Part shown: piece after piece, positions 8,996-18,287 of the stretch
Layout of the letters: each line of letters starts with the position of its first letter
Position numbering within the stretch: position 1 is the stretch's first letter
Assembly (NCBI RefSeq): GCF_026340095.1
Contig: NZ_JAPEPO010000003.1
Coordinates: 496,001 to 560,000, forward strand
Direction of reading: 5' to 3'
DNA length: 64,000 nucleotides
From: Streptomyces sp. NBC_01446
GTDB lineage: Bacteria > Actinomycetota > Actinomycetes > Streptomycetales > Streptomycetaceae
Program-made: the position numbers and the translations under genes
Notes under the pieces: generated by a model
What the model was told of the DNA's origin: nothing
What the model saw: only the letters and a program-made list of their open reading frames with translations
The model's database searches: none

Positions 8996-9573
8996 CACTC
9001 GCGGGCGTCCTGCCAGCGCAGAGCGTCGGCCATGGCCTGCGGGGGCTCGCTGTAGCGGTCCTCCCGCCCACCGCCTTCGGCTTCCTGGCGGGCGTGGACG
9101 GCGACGCGCTGCTCGTCGTAGAGGTGCACGGTGCGCACACCGCCACGCACCAGGGCCACGTCGATGCCCTGGCGGTCGAGGGCGTCCAACGGATCGTCGC
9201 AGCGCACCAGCTCGACCTGTGCCCCGCTGTCCCGCTCGAAACGGGCGATGGCGCGCTGGGCCCACGGATCGGGCAGCAGCCAGCTGAAACCGAGCTTGAA
9301 GGTCAACTCATAACGGGCCGCGGCCAGGGTCCGCTCCACGTGAACGAGGAAGTCGGCGCCGGTGTCGGTGAGTTGGACGCCACGAGAAGAGCGCTCCAGC
9401 AGTCGCACCGCCAGGCTCGCCTCCAGCTGGGCCACGGTGCGGCTCAGGGCCGGCTGTGTGATCAGCAGCTCCTCCGCGGCCTGGGTGAACGAGCGGCGCC
9501 GAGCCACCGCGGCGAACGCCCGCAGGTGCCGCAGCTCGATACCGGATGCGCTTGTCGGGCTGGGCGCGGTCAC
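8996..9573 (-). pseudogene. 5' part of a LysR-family regulator gene
   Basis: GTG 9573 opens a LysR protein with an intact helix-turn-helix (LRHLRAFAAVARRRSFTQAAEEL, followed by TQPALSRTVAQLE) and the first part of the ligand domain. The similarity stops near residue 190 (LRWQDAREWTL) where the MBL remnant begins, so the second half of the effector domain is lost. It is divergent from the MFS remnant at 9699, the usual LysR/target arrangement, which hints that the original locus was one functional unit. Confidence 0.75.
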
Positions 9574-9698
9574 CGTCGCCTCGCTCTATGCCTGGGGGAC
9601 ATGAATGCAGCGTAACCGGCATTTCCGGCCAGTGTGCATGCGGCCTAGCGTCGCACAGGAAGCTCGCTCACGAGAGAGACCGCACACAGAAGGTGATC

Positions 9699-10490
9699 AT
9701 GAGACAGGTGCTCACGCTGCCCGACCCCACCCGCACCGGTTCGCGGGCTGGCTCCCCGTGGCCGACCGTGCTGCGTGGCGCGGCGGGCCTGGCCGCCGCG
9801 ATGGGGGTGGGCCGGTTCGCGTACGCGCCGATCATGCATGCCCAAGCAGGGATGCCGGACAGCCTGGGGGCCTCGCTGGCCACCGCCAACTACCTCGGCT
9901 ACCTGGCTGGCGCCCTGCTCGGCATCACCGCCCCCGCACTGCTCTGCTCGACAGTCGCCTTCCGTAGCGGGCTGCTGGTCCTGGCCGCTTCCCTGGCGCT
10001 GATGCCGCTGACCCACGACGGCGGTGCCTGGTGGGCGCTGCGGCTGGCGGCGGGCGCGGCCAGCCGCAGCGCCCTGGTGTTCATGATCGCGACGAGCGCC
10101 CTGGTGGCGGGGCTCGCCGCGCACGCCGAGCACATGACCGGCTGGGCCTTCGGCGGGGTCGGCGCGGGCATCGCCCTGTCCGGCCTGATGGTGGTCGCGA
10201 TGCAGGAGGTCGGGTCCTGGCGGGCGGCCTGGCTCGCCTGCGCCGCGCTCACCGTGCTGCTGGCCGCCGCCGCCTGGCGCCTCGTGCCACGACGAGCAGG
10301 CGCCGCGGACCCCGCCGCCACGGCTCCGGCCCAACGGCCGTGCACCCGGCGCTGGTTCACCGCCCTGCTCGCCAGCTACCTCCTGGAGGGCATGGGCTAC
10401 ATCATCGCCGGGACCTTCCTGGTCGCCGCCCTCCAAGAGGGCGCGCCCGGCTGGATCGACAGCGGCGCCTGGATCGTCGTCGGCCTGGCC
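9699..10490 (+). pseudogene. YbfB/YjiJ-like MFS transporter, truncated
   Basis: ATG 9699 follows GAAGGTGATC. It encodes the first eight or so membrane helices of a YbfB/YjiJ-type major facilitator (GVGRFAYAPIMHAQAG at the first helix, LGYLAGALLG, FGGVGAGIALSG, MGYIIAGTFLVAALQ). After IDSGAWIVVGLA near 10490 the match ends and nitronate monooxygenase sequence follows. The last third of the transporter is missing, so no working transporter is expected. Confidence 0.8.
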
Positions 10491-10690
10491 CTTCGCCCCC
10501 AACCCCGTCCCCGTCCCCGGTACCGCTCGTGTCCTTCACCTTCGGGCTCGCCCGCCCGGACACGGGCAGCGTCGTGGCCCAGAGCGTCACCACGCCCAGC
10601 GAAGCCCTGGCCGCCGCAGAGATCGGCGCGGGCCTGCTGATCGTCCAGGGCCCCGCCGCCGACGGCCGCTCCGCCACCCTCACCCCCGAC
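10491..10690 (+). pseudogene. Fragment of a nitronate monooxygenase gene
   Basis: About 65 codons match nitronate monooxygenase: FAPNPVPV in one frame, then VPLVSFTFGLA, TTPSEALAAAEIGAG and LLIVQGPAADGRSAT in the next. The frame change lies inside a CCCCGT tandem repeat (10503-10521). The flavin-binding C-terminal two thirds and the N-terminus are absent. Confidence 0.65.
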
Positions 10691-11212
10691 CACCCCTTTG
10701 TCCCCATCAACCTGCCCGACCTGGTCAGCGACATACGGCACACCGTCGACATGATCGCCAAGTCGTTTCCGCATATTCGGGGCATCGACACCCGCTCCGC
10801 GCTCGCTGAACTGCCCGAGCTGCGCCAACTCGCAGCCCGCGCGGAGGAGTTCGGTCCGCTGGTCGAGCTGGCTGAGAGGCTGGGCGCGCTGGTGCGGGGC
10901 TATGCGAGGCACCCGCGCGGTGTGATCTTGTCTAATGCTTCGCTGCTGGGCCGGCTTCCGGTGCAGCCCACACCGAGCGGCCAGTACCCGATGGTCCAGG
11001 AAGACAAGGAGCACGTCGAGGACCTCGGCCTGCTCAAGCTCGATGTGCTGGGGATGCGGATGCGGTCGGCGATGGCCCACGCGGTTCATGAGATCCGCCG
11101 CACCACCGGCCGCCACCTCGACCTCGACAACCCCGACCACGTTCCCTTCGACGACCCTGCAACTTTCGAGATGATCCGCCGCTCCGACACACTGGGCTGC
11201 CTCCAGATCGAT
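10691..11212 (+). pseudogene. Fragment of a DnaE-type DNA polymerase III alpha gene
   Basis: About 174 codons, in frame with the preceding fragment, match an internal part of a DnaE-type (probably error-prone DnaE2-like) polymerase: DIRHTVDMIAKSFPHIRG, HPRGVILSNASLLGRLPVQ, EDLGLLKLDVLGMRMRSAM and NPDHVPFDDPATFEMI. Both ends of the about 1100-residue polymerase are missing. The frame runs on to 11248 with unrelated residues. Confidence 0.8.
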
Positions 11213-11286
11213 TCTGTGTCAAGTTCAGGCGTGTTGCCTCTAGCTTGATCTTTAACCTGTGCGGCGGGGGCGTGGGGTGCTGATGC

Positions 11287-11853
11287 TCAGCGCCTCGTCT
11301 CGTACCTGGTCAGGACCACGCCGCCGGGAAACGTCCGCGTCTCCACCAGGTTCAGGTTCACCCAGCTGTCCAGCGCGGTGAAGAACGGCGTGCCGCCGCC
11401 CACCAGGACCGGATGGGTGGCGATCGCGTACTCGTCGATCAGCCCGGCGCGCATGGCCGCCCCGGCGAGCGTTGCGCCGCCGATGTCCATTGGGCCGCCG
11501 TCCTCGGCCTTGAGCCGGGTGATCTCGGCGATCGCGTCGCCGGTGACCAGGCGGGTGTTCCAGTCGACCTTGTCGATCGTCGAGGAGAACACCACCTTCG
11601 GCGTGTCCCGCCAGTTCCGCGCGAACTCGATCTCCGCCGGGGTGGCGCCCGACTGCTGGTCGCCGGTCGGCCAGTAGGAGCTCATCGTCTCCCATAGCTT
11701 GCGCCCATACAGCGACAGGCCACTCGCCTGCTCGTGGTCGAGCCACCACTGGAACAGCTCATGGCTCGGCGGTCCGCTCCAGCCGATGTCGTCGCCGGCC
11801 GCGGCGATGTAGCCGTCCAGGGTCAGGTTCATGCCGTAGATCAGCTTCCGCAT
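11287..11853 (-). CDS. RibD C-terminal domain / dihydrofolate reductase-family protein
   Basis: ATG 11853 starts MRKLIYGMNLTLDGYIAAAG and the 188-residue protein is full length for this stand-alone family. The family signature LTLDGYI at the N-terminus, YGRKLWETM in the middle and DIGGATLAGAAMRAGLIDE near residue 135 (NADPH-binding loop) are present. Members resemble dihydrofolate reductase and the reductase half of RibD; most have no known substrate. The 264 bases upstream hold only a short coding-like remnant (LSPEHEDYRRAQIAHR, minus strand) ending near 11919. Confidence 0.88.
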   Translation of the reverse strand: MRKLIYGMNLTLDGYIAAAGDDIGWSGPPSHELFQWWLDHEQASGLSLYGRKLWETMSSYWPTGDQQSGATPAEIEFARNWRDTPKVVFSSTIDKVDWNTRLVTGDAIAEITRLKAEDGGPMDIGGATLAGAAMRAGLIDEYAIATHPVLVGGGTPFFTALDSWVNLNLVETRTFPGGVVLTRYETRR

Positions 11854-12187
11854 GGCCCAGCCTTCCGTCCGTGGGTGTCCGGCGTATAGACCAGCGCGGC
11901 GCGGGAAACTCATCGGTGCGCGATCTGGGCTCGCCGGTAGTCCTCGTGCTCGGGGCTCAGCGTGGTGTACTCGGCCGTCGCGGGCAAGCCGCCTGATCTC
12001 GACCTTGCCCTCGCGAGGAAATACCACAGATTTGAGACTGATCATGGGTGACAAGGCCGTGAGACAGCCAAGAACGCCCAGGTCACGCAAGATCGACATG
12101 TCACGAACGGCGAGAGGGGCCTCCCCCTGAGTGGTGGACACGCTGATACTGGATCTGCTTGATCCGGAGGAAGCGAGAAGACCGCCG

Positions 12188-12532
12188 ATGGCGATGAAGG
12201 ACTACTCGGACGAGTTCAAGGCCGATGCCGTGGCCCTGTACGAGTCCACACCCGGGGCGACCTACAAAAGCATCGCCGCCGACCTGGGCATCAACCGGGC
12301 GACACTGCGTGAGTGGGTGCTGCGGGACCGCGAACACCGCGGTGTCAGCGCCACGGCTGCAAAGCCGGCCGTCGAACCAGGGGTGGCGGTGCCGCCCGAC
12401 GCTCCGGACGAGCGGATCCGGCAACTGGAGGCGCGGGTGGCAGAGCTCGAGGCGAGTGAGCGCAAGCTGGCCACCGAGCGGGACATCCTCCGCAAGGCAG
12501 CCAAGTATTTCGCCGGGGAGACGAACTGGTGA
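12188..12532 (+). CDS. IS3-family transposase OrfA
   Basis: The 114-residue protein has an N-terminal helix-turn-helix (YSDEFKADAVALYESTPG, IAADLGINRATLREWV) and a C-terminal leucine-zipper region (IRQLEARVAELEASERKL, LRKAAKYFAGE), as in IS3 OrfA. GGAGGAAGCGAG precedes ATG 12188; ATG 12194 is possible. Its stop overlaps the orfB start (GTGATG at 12529), the place where IS3 elements make OrfAB by -1 frameshifting. Confidence 0.9.
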   Translation: MAMKDYSDEFKADAVALYESTPGATYKSIAADLGINRATLREWVLRDREHRGVSATAAKPAVEPGVAVPPDAPDERIRQLEARVAELEASERKLATERDILRKAAKYFAGETNW

Positions 12533-13134
12533 TGAGCCGCTTCCAGTTCGTTGACGATAACCGGGACGCCTACGAGGTGAAGCGGCTCTGCCAGGTCCTG
12601 GACGTGAACCGGTCCAGCTACTACAAGTGGCTCGCCGGCGCCGAGGCCCGGGCCACCCGGCAGCACCAGGACCGGCTCCTGGCCGAGGAGATCCGCGAGG
12701 TCCACGGCGAGTCCGGCGGCGCCTACGGCTCCCCGCGAGTGACCGCCGAGCTCCGCGAGAAAGGACGGCGGGTCAACGAGAAGCGCATCGCCCGGATCAT
12801 GCGGACGTTCTCCATCACCGGGATCCGCCTGCGCAGACACGTGCGCACCACCGTCCCGGACCCGGCAGCCTCACCGGTCCCGGACCTGTTCCAGCGGGAC
12901 TTCACCGCCACCGGACCCGGACTGAAATACATGGGCGACATCACGTATCTCCCCCTGGAAAACGGGCAGTTCCTCTATCTGGCGACCGTGCTGGACTGCT
13001 TCAGCCGCAAGGTCGTCGGCTGGTCCATCGCCGACCACATGCGCACCAGCCTGGTCGCCGACGCACTGCGGATGGCAGCGGCGACCCGCGGCAGCCTGGA
13101 GGGCGCCGTGTTCCACTCCGACCACGGGGCCCAA
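12529..13134 (+). pseudogene. IS3-family transposase OrfB, 5' part
   Basis: The frame encodes the HTH_21 region (HGESGGAYGSPRVTAELR) and the first two aspartates of the DDE catalytic core (MGDITYLPLENGQF near residue 137 and FHSDHGAQ near 197). The codons for G-A-Q are followed at 13135 by the IS30-like element. The remainder continues at 14586. The catalytic glutamate is in the other half, so this piece alone is inactive. Confidence 0.9.
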
Positions 13135-14582
13135 GGCGGATTCAACCGGTCGTTGCAACACCTCGTCCTCGGAGGTGTTGATGGGCAGGCCAGCAGGGTG
13201 GATGGCGGCGTTGACCGGGCGTTCGCCGATGAAGTCACCAGGTGCGCCGGCGCTACGGCGGGAAGTGGAACGTCAGTTCTGGCGGGAGATCGCGAAGGGA
13301 CTGCTCCCGGAGGAGGCGGCAGCTTCGGTCGGCGTATCCCAAGCGGCGGGGGGAAGATGGTTCCGCCACGGTGGCGGCATGCCACCCATGGATCTTGGCC
13401 CGCAGTCCGACCGGTACCTGTCCTTTCACGAGCGTGAAGAGATCGCGATCCTCAAAGCGCAGGGCATCGGGGTCCGGGAGACCGCGCGACGTCTCGGCCG
13501 TGATCCTTCGACGGTGTCCCGGGAACTGCGGCGCAACGCCGCGACTCGTGGCGGCCGACTGGACTACCGGGCTTCGGTCGCCCAGTGGAAGGCCGATCTG
13601 GTGGCCCGGCGCCCGAAGACCGCGAAACTGGCGGCCAACGACCGGTTGCGGGACTACGTACAGAAGAGGCTTTCCGGCCAGGTCAGCCACCCCGACGGGA
13701 CGATGCTGGGGCCGGAGGGGCCACGGTGGAACGGAAGGAACAAGCCGCACCGTGGCGACCGCCGGTGGGTCATGGCGTGGAGTCCGGAGCAGATCGCGAA
13801 CCGGCTGAAGGTCGACTTCCCCGATGATGAGTCCATGCGGATCAGCCACGAGGCGATCTACCAGGCCGTGTTCATCGAAGGCCGGGGAACGCTCAAGCGC
13901 GAGCTCGTCGCCTGCCTGCGCACCGGCAGGGCACTGCGGGTGCCCCGAGCCCGGTCCAAGCGGAAGTCCTGGGCCCACGTCACGCCCGAGGTGTTGATCA
14001 GTGAACGGCCGGCCGAAGCCGACGACCGGGCCGTCCCGGGACACTGGGAGGGAGATCTTCTGATCGGACTGGAGCGATCGGCGATCGGCACGCTGGTCGA
14101 GCGCACCACCCGGTTCACAGTGCTCGTCCACCTGCCCCGCGAGGACGGCTACGGCACGGTTCCCCGGACCAAGAACGGGCCGCCGCTGGCCGGCTACGGG
14201 GCGGTGACGATGAAGAACGCGCTGGCGGCGACGGTCGGCACCCTGCCCGAGCAACTATGGCGGTCGCTGACCTGGGACCGCGGCAAGGAGCTGTCGGCAC
14301 ACGCCCAGTTCACGATCCAGACCGGCATCCCGGTCTACTTCGCCGACCCGCACAGCCCCTGGCAGCGCGGCTCCAACGAGAACACGAACGGCCTGCTGAG
14401 GCAGTACTTCCCGAAGGGAACCGACCTTTCTCGATGGGCGGCTGAGGATATCGAGGCGGTCGCAGCCACGCTCAACAGCCGACCCCGGAAGAGCCTCGGT
14501 TGGAAGACACCCGCCGAAGCCCTCAACGACCATCTACTATCGATGAAATAAGCCTGTGTTGCATCCACTGGTTGAACCTGGT
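13135..14582. mobile_element. IS30-family insertion sequence inside IS3 orfB
   Basis: The element is 1448 bp and is flanked by CAA on both sides (13132-13134 and 14583-14585), a 3-bp target duplication. Its ends carry imperfect inverted repeats of about 24 bases sharing TTCAACC and TGCAACAC. Excising the element and one CAA restores the orfB reading frame exactly (HSDHGAQ then YGSRAFAGL). Confidence 0.92.
13181..14551 (+). CDS. IS30-family transposase
   Basis: ATG 13181 lies five bases after GGAGG (13171-13175); a GTG at 13175 overlaps that site. The 456-residue protein has the IS30 helix-turn-helix pair (YLSFHEREEIAILKAQGI, ETARRLGRDPSTVSRELRRN) and a DDE core with D in PGHWEGDLL near 291, D in LTWDRGKEL near 366 and E in SNENTNGLLRQYFPKG near 400. 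It is complete, so the element may still move. Confidence 0.93.
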   Translation: MGRPAGWMAALTGRSPMKSPGAPALRREVERQFWREIAKGLLPEEAAASVGVSQAAGGRWFRHGGGMPPMDLGPQSDRYLSFHEREEIAILKAQGIGVRETARRLGRDPSTVSRELRRNAATRGGRLDYRASVAQWKADLVARRPKTAKLAANDRLRDYVQKRLSGQVSHPDGTMLGPEGPRWNGRNKPHRGDRRWVMAWSPEQIANRLKVDFPDDESMRISHEAIYQAVFIEGRGTLKRELVACLRTGRALRVPRARSKRKSWAHVTPEVLISERPAEADDRAVPGHWEGDLLIGLERSAIGTLVERTTRFTVLVHLPREDGYGTVPRTKNGPPLAGYGAVTMKNALAATVGTLPEQLWRSLTWDRGKELSAHAQFTIQTGIPVYFADPHSPWQRGSNENTNGLLRQYFPKGTDLSRWAAEDIEAVAATLNSRPRKSLGWKTPAEALNDHLLSMK

Positions 14583-14585
14583 CAA

Positions 14586-14876
14586 TACGGCTCCCGGGCC
14601 TTCGCCGGCCTCTGCGACCAGCTCGGGGTCACCCGGTCGATGGGCGCGGTCGGCACCAGTGCCGACAACGCGGCCTGCGAAAGCTTCCACGCCTCCCTGA
14701 AACGCGAGACCCTCCAGGGCGCCCACGACTACGGCGACTCCGGCACCTGCCGCAGGACCGTCTTCGCCTGGCTGACCCGCTACAACACCCGCCGACGGCA
14801 CTCCGCCAACGGCCACCTCAGCCCCAACGAATACGAACACCGACACCACACCGCTAAACTCACGCTCGCCGCGTGA
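14586..14876 (+). pseudogene. IS3-family transposase OrfB, 3' part
   Basis: This is the continuation of the interrupted orfB: YGSRAFAGLCDQLGV, then the catalytic glutamate in DNAACESFHASLK, and WLTRYNTRRRHSANG, which is the usual C-terminal rve_3 motif. It is in the correct frame once the IS30-like insertion is removed. Confidence 0.9.
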
Positions 14877-15060
14877 TCAATAACCGCGTGCCCACCTTCA
14901 CGGGGGAAGGCCCAGAACCCACATCTGTCGGGTTGCGCACCCGTGCGGGTTCCGGGCCCGGTAGAACTGTGGGTGTGACGCGTGCGCAACTGACTGATGC
15001 TGATGGGGAGTTCATTGCTCCATTCCTGCCTATCGGGGAGTTCGGTCCTTATCCGGGTGG

Positions 15061-15259
15061 CGAGCAGCAGACCCGATCCGATCTGGCCACCGCCCGCTGC
15101 CAGGGCGGTGAGGGCTCCGCCGCGGAAGCCGTCGGCGCGGAACTCCTCCGCGCCGCCGTCGAGTCCCCTGCCGCCCAGGTGGGAGCTGATCTTCTGCACC
15201 CCGTGGCCGGCGACGAGCAGACCCACCAGCAGACGCAGGATCAGATTGCCGGTGTCCAA
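15061..15259 (-). pseudogene. DoxX-family membrane protein, truncated
   Basis: ATG 15259 starts LILRLLVGLLVAGHGVQK and continues FRADGFRGGALTALAAGG and QIGSGLLLA, the first two of four DoxX membrane helices. Near 15061 the match ends, about 150 bases before the IS3 element, and an unrelated frame follows. It begins five bases after the isochorismatase stop, so the two were an operon. Confidence 0.72.
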
Positions 15260-15264
15260 GGAGG

Positions 15265-15927
15265 TCAGCCCGCCGCGTGCGCGCCGATGACGCTCTGCGC
15301 GTACACGACGCCCAGGCCGTACGCGCCCGCGTGGGCCTTGACGATCTCCATGACCGCGCCGTACGTCTCCTGACGCGCCCAGTCCCGCTGCAGCTCCAGG
15401 AGCACCTGCACCCAGGTCACCGGCACCGCGCCGGCGGCGATCATCCGCTGCAGCGCGTGCTCGTGGGCGGCCGGGCTGACGCCACCGGAGGCGTCGGAGA
15501 CGACGTACACCTCGTACCCCTGCTCAAGCGCGGAGAGTGCGGGCAGAACGAGGCAGACCTCGGTCCACAGGCCGGAGAGGATGATCTTCTTGCGCCCGGT
15601 CGCCTTGACCGCCGCCACGAGCGCCTCGTCCTCCCAGGCGTTCATGGTCGTGCGGTCGATCACCTCGTTCTTGGGAAACACCTCGGCGAGCTGAGGCAGC
15701 AGGGGCCCGGAGAACGACTCGGCGGCGACCGTGGTCAGGACGGCCGGCACATCGAACGCCTGCGCCGCCTTGGCAAGACCCACGGTGCTGTTGATGATCG
15801 CGGCGCGGTCGCCGCTGCCGGTGCCGAAGAACATCTGCGGCTGGTGGTCCACGAAGAGCATGACCGCGTTGTCGGGCGTGAGCAGGTCCGCACTCGGAGC
15901 GGCCTGCACGTTGGTGATGTCGAACAT
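15265..15927 (-). CDS. Isochorismatase-family hydrolase
   Basis: The 220-residue protein begins at ATG 15927 after a AAAGGACCCCTC ribosome region. It has the catalytic aspartate in VMLFVDHQPQ, the lysine in TGRKKIILSGLWTEVCLVL and the cysteine of that same loop, the D-K-C triad of cysteine hydrolases. Members cleave isochorismate, nicotinamide-like amides or carbamates. The WTEVC loop is typical of the YcaC-like subgroup, whose substrates are mostly unknown. The truncated DoxX gene follows directly. Confidence 0.9.
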   Translation of the reverse strand: MFDITNVQAAPSADLLTPDNAVMLFVDHQPQMFFGTGSGDRAAIINSTVGLAKAAQAFDVPAVLTTVAAESFSGPLLPQLAEVFPKNEVIDRTTMNAWEDEALVAAVKATGRKKIILSGLWTEVCLVLPALSALEQGYEVYVVSDASGGVSPAAHEHALQRMIAAGAVPVTWVQVLLELQRDWARQETYGAVMEIVKAHAGAYGLGVVYAQSVIGAHAAG

Positions 15928-16313
15928 GAGGGGTCCTTTCGAAGCAGTCGGTACCGTGCCGTCCACGCTTTGCGGTTCGGCACACCCGAAAACTAGGTCC
16001 GGACCGACCGACCGACTTTCCTCCCCGTGCCCGGGAGTTGGCACGACAGCGCATCACCGTCAAGCGCATGCAGACCTCCACACAGCCCGGGCCGGCGCCG
16101 CACTGGCGCCAGATGCGCCGGTATGAAGGTGGCTGAGGATCAGGAGGCGCCACGCTGTGGGGAGTTCTTCCGGACACCGCGGGTCGTAGGGGCGTTTGGC
16201 GCAGGGGGTGGACACGAGCACGGGTGGCAGGGCCGGGGCTCAGGTTTCGCGCCAGACCTAGGAGGACTCCGTCAGGTCTTCCTCTCGGTCCTTTTCGGGA
16301 GCATGTTGAGAGT
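15928..16313. other. Intergenic stretch, no gene seen
   Basis: The first 80 bases should hold the promoter of the isochorismatase gene. The rest, up to the IS701-like remnant, has no convincing frame. The transposon end itself could not be located. Confidence 0.4.
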
Positions 16314-17207
16314 GTGGACACACACGAAGTGAACCGTGCTCGGGCGAAGTTGGCGTTATTCGTAGCTGATGTGTTCGCCTCGGTGCCGCGCAAGGATCAG
16401 CGGGCCAAGGGCGACTGCTATCTGCGGGGGCTGATGCTGGACGGGCGGCGCAAGTCGATCCAGTCGATGGCGGAGCGGCTGCCGGACGGCAACGAGCAGA
16501 ACCTGCAGCAGTTTGTGAACCAGTCGACCTGGGATCCGGTGCTGGTGCGGCGGCGGATCGCGCAGCGGATGGTGCCCCAGGTCAGCCCGGACGCCTGGGC
16601 GGTCGATGATGTGTCGTTCCCCAAGGACGGCCGGATGTCGGTGGCGCTCGCCCACCAGTATTGCGGGGCGTTGGGCAGGCAGGCCAACTGCCAGGTCGCG
16701 GTGAGCGTGCACGCGGTCTCCGATACCGCGTCGGTTCCGTTGCAGTGGCGCCTGTTCGTGCCCGAGGAGTGGGCGGCGGGTGCCGTCCGTCGGCGCAGGA
16801 CGGGGGTCCCTGAGGACATCGGGCACCGGGAGAAGTGGCGCCTGGCCTTGGACAGCATCGATGAGCTGGCCGGATGGGGGCCTGCACTGCCGGTGCTGGT
16901 GGCCGACGCCGGCTACGGCCAGAACGCCGGCTTCCACGACGGGCTGGAGCGTCGGAGCAACGGCTACGTCGTGGCGGTCCGCTCGGATGTGACCGTCCAC
17001 CCCCATGATGCGGTGCCCACGGCCCCCACCTGGTCCGGCAACGGCCGCAAGCCGCAGCGCCGCTACCGCGACAAGGCGTCCCCGGTGGCCGCGCTCGCGG
17101 CCGGCCACGGGCGGCAGGCCTTCACCGAGGTGACCTGGAAACGCGACATGACATCCACTGGATTCTGCGAGGGGGCGCGGCACCCGCCGGCGCCGCGCCC
17201 CACCTGA
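16314..17207 (+). pseudogene. IS701-family transposase, 3' truncated
   Basis: From GTG 16314 (VDTHEVNRARAKLALFVADV) the frame follows IS701 transposases: GLMLDGRRKSIQSMAERL, NLQQFVNQSTWDPVLVRRR, DAWAVDDVSFPKDGRMSV with the first catalytic aspartate, and LPVLVADAGYGQN with the second. The similarity ends near FTEVTWKRDM (about 17150), so the region with the catalytic glutamate is missing and the element is dead. The lost end abuts the xylan-utilisation locus. Confidence 0.85.
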
Positions 17208-17222
17208 CCCGGTTCAGCCGTT

Positions 17223-18287
17223 TCAGCAGCTACTGTTCGTCTGCGTCAACATGCCCAGGCGATAGGGCAGTTGGGAGTAGTCGCCCGATGCCGACGGGTC
17301 GAGCCCCTGATACAGGAAGCGCAGCCGGCACGGGTCGATCTCCATCGTCTGGTCGACGCCGTCGCGGACCATCTCGCCGTGGCTGATGTCCTTGGTCCAG
17401 GCGCCCCCGGGGAAGGACACGTTGGTCGAGCGGGCGAAGGGGTTCGCCTCGGTGTCGGCCAGCGGTGTCCACTGTCCGTCCAGGCCGTGCGACGTCCACG
17501 AACGGAAGTAGCGCCGCCCGTCACTGCCGATGGCCTCGACCAGGAGCAGGTACTGGTCGGCCGTGCCTTTGATCTTGTAGACGTTGCTCGCCTCGAAGAG
17601 GTCGAACCGGTCGTCCTGAAGGACGATCTTCGTGTTGCCGAAGCCGTTCGGGAACTCCTTGACGGTGGTCTCGGACCGGTAGAGGTGACCGTTGTCGTCC
17701 GACGAGAAGAGGTAGCACTTCTCCTCGTCGCACACGGTCCAGAAGTCGACCCAATAGCCGTTGCCGATGTTGTCCTTGATGATCTGCGGCATGGAGTCCT
17801 GGAAGTTCTTCGGCGCGCTCCAGGACATGGGGTCGTCGATGTCGGTCGTCGTCGAGTAGGAGGGCAGACCCGTCTGGTAGACGAGGTACCACTTCTTCTT
17901 CGGGGCGAAGTAGAACGCCTGCGGCGCCGCCCGGTACCCCTTGCCGATCGCCGTGGTGTCGAGCGGGGTCTGGCGGGCCGCGCCCGCCTGCGACCAGTCG
18001 GCGAAGGTCGTCTGCACCAGGCTCCAGCCGCCGGAGGTGTCGGCGGTCGTGGCGAAGACGTGCCACTTCCCTTTGTACCGGACCACCGACGGGTCCTTGA
18101 CCGAGACCACCGGGTGCGTGGCGTCGGGCTGCGGCGCGATCAGCGGGCCGCTGGACGACCAGGTGAAGGACGGCGTCAGGTCGTCGCCCTGCGCCGTGGC
18201 GGTGGGCGCCGCGCCGAGCGCGACGAGCAGCGCGCCCACGGCGGCGAGCACGGAGACGAGCGCTCCTCGCCCGCGCACGCCCCTCAC
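17223..18287 (-). CDS. Secreted GH62 alpha-L-arabinofuranosidase
   Basis: GTG 18287 overlaps the xylanase TGA as GTGA, which gives 354 residues and implies coupled translation. A signal peptide (LVSVLAAVGALLVALGAAPTATA) precedes a single five-bladed GH62 catalytic domain starting FTWSSSGPLIAP. VVSVKDPSVVRYKGKWH carries the expected catalytic-base aspartate, and LFEASNVYKI the acid glutamate. There is no separate xylan-binding module. GH62 enzymes remove arabinose side chains from arabinoxylan, which helps the neighbouring GH10 enzyme. Confidence 0.92.
   Translation of the reverse strand: MRGVRGRGALVSVLAAVGALLVALGAAPTATAQGDDLTPSFTWSSSGPLIAPQPDATHPVVSVKDPSVVRYKGKWHVFATTADTSGGWSLVQTTFADWSQAGAARQTPLDTTAIGKGYRAAPQAFYFAPKKKWYLVYQTGLPSYSTTTDIDDPMSWSAPKNFQDSMPQIIKDNIGNGYWVDFWTVCDEEKCYLFSSDDNGHLYRSETTVKEFPNGFGNTKIVLQDDRFDLFEASNVYKIKGTADQYLLLVEAIGSDGRRYFRSWTSHGLDGQWTPLADTEANPFARSTNVSFPGGAWTKDISHGEMVRDGVDQTMEIDPCRLRFLYQGLDPSASGDYSQLPYRLGMLTQTNSSC

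Larger units (their letters stand above)
12118..14912. mobile_element. IS3-family insertion sequence, split by an IS30-family element
   Basis: The ends match as inverted repeats: the left end from 12118 (GGCCTCCCCCTGAGTGGTGG) and the reverse complement of the right end at 14912 (GGCCTTCCCCCGTGAAGGTG) agree over most of about 28 bases. Between them lie orfA and orfB of an IS3 transposase. Removing the 1448-bp IS30-like insertion and its 3-bp duplication leaves about 1344 bp, a normal IS3-family length. Both outer ends are intact, so the element arrived whole and was later broken. Confidence 0.85.

Noticed and set aside
12131..12187. Longer OrfA start at 12131
   Set aside because: It would start inside the inverted repeat of the element and lacks a ribosome site; 12188 follows GGAGGAAGCGAG.
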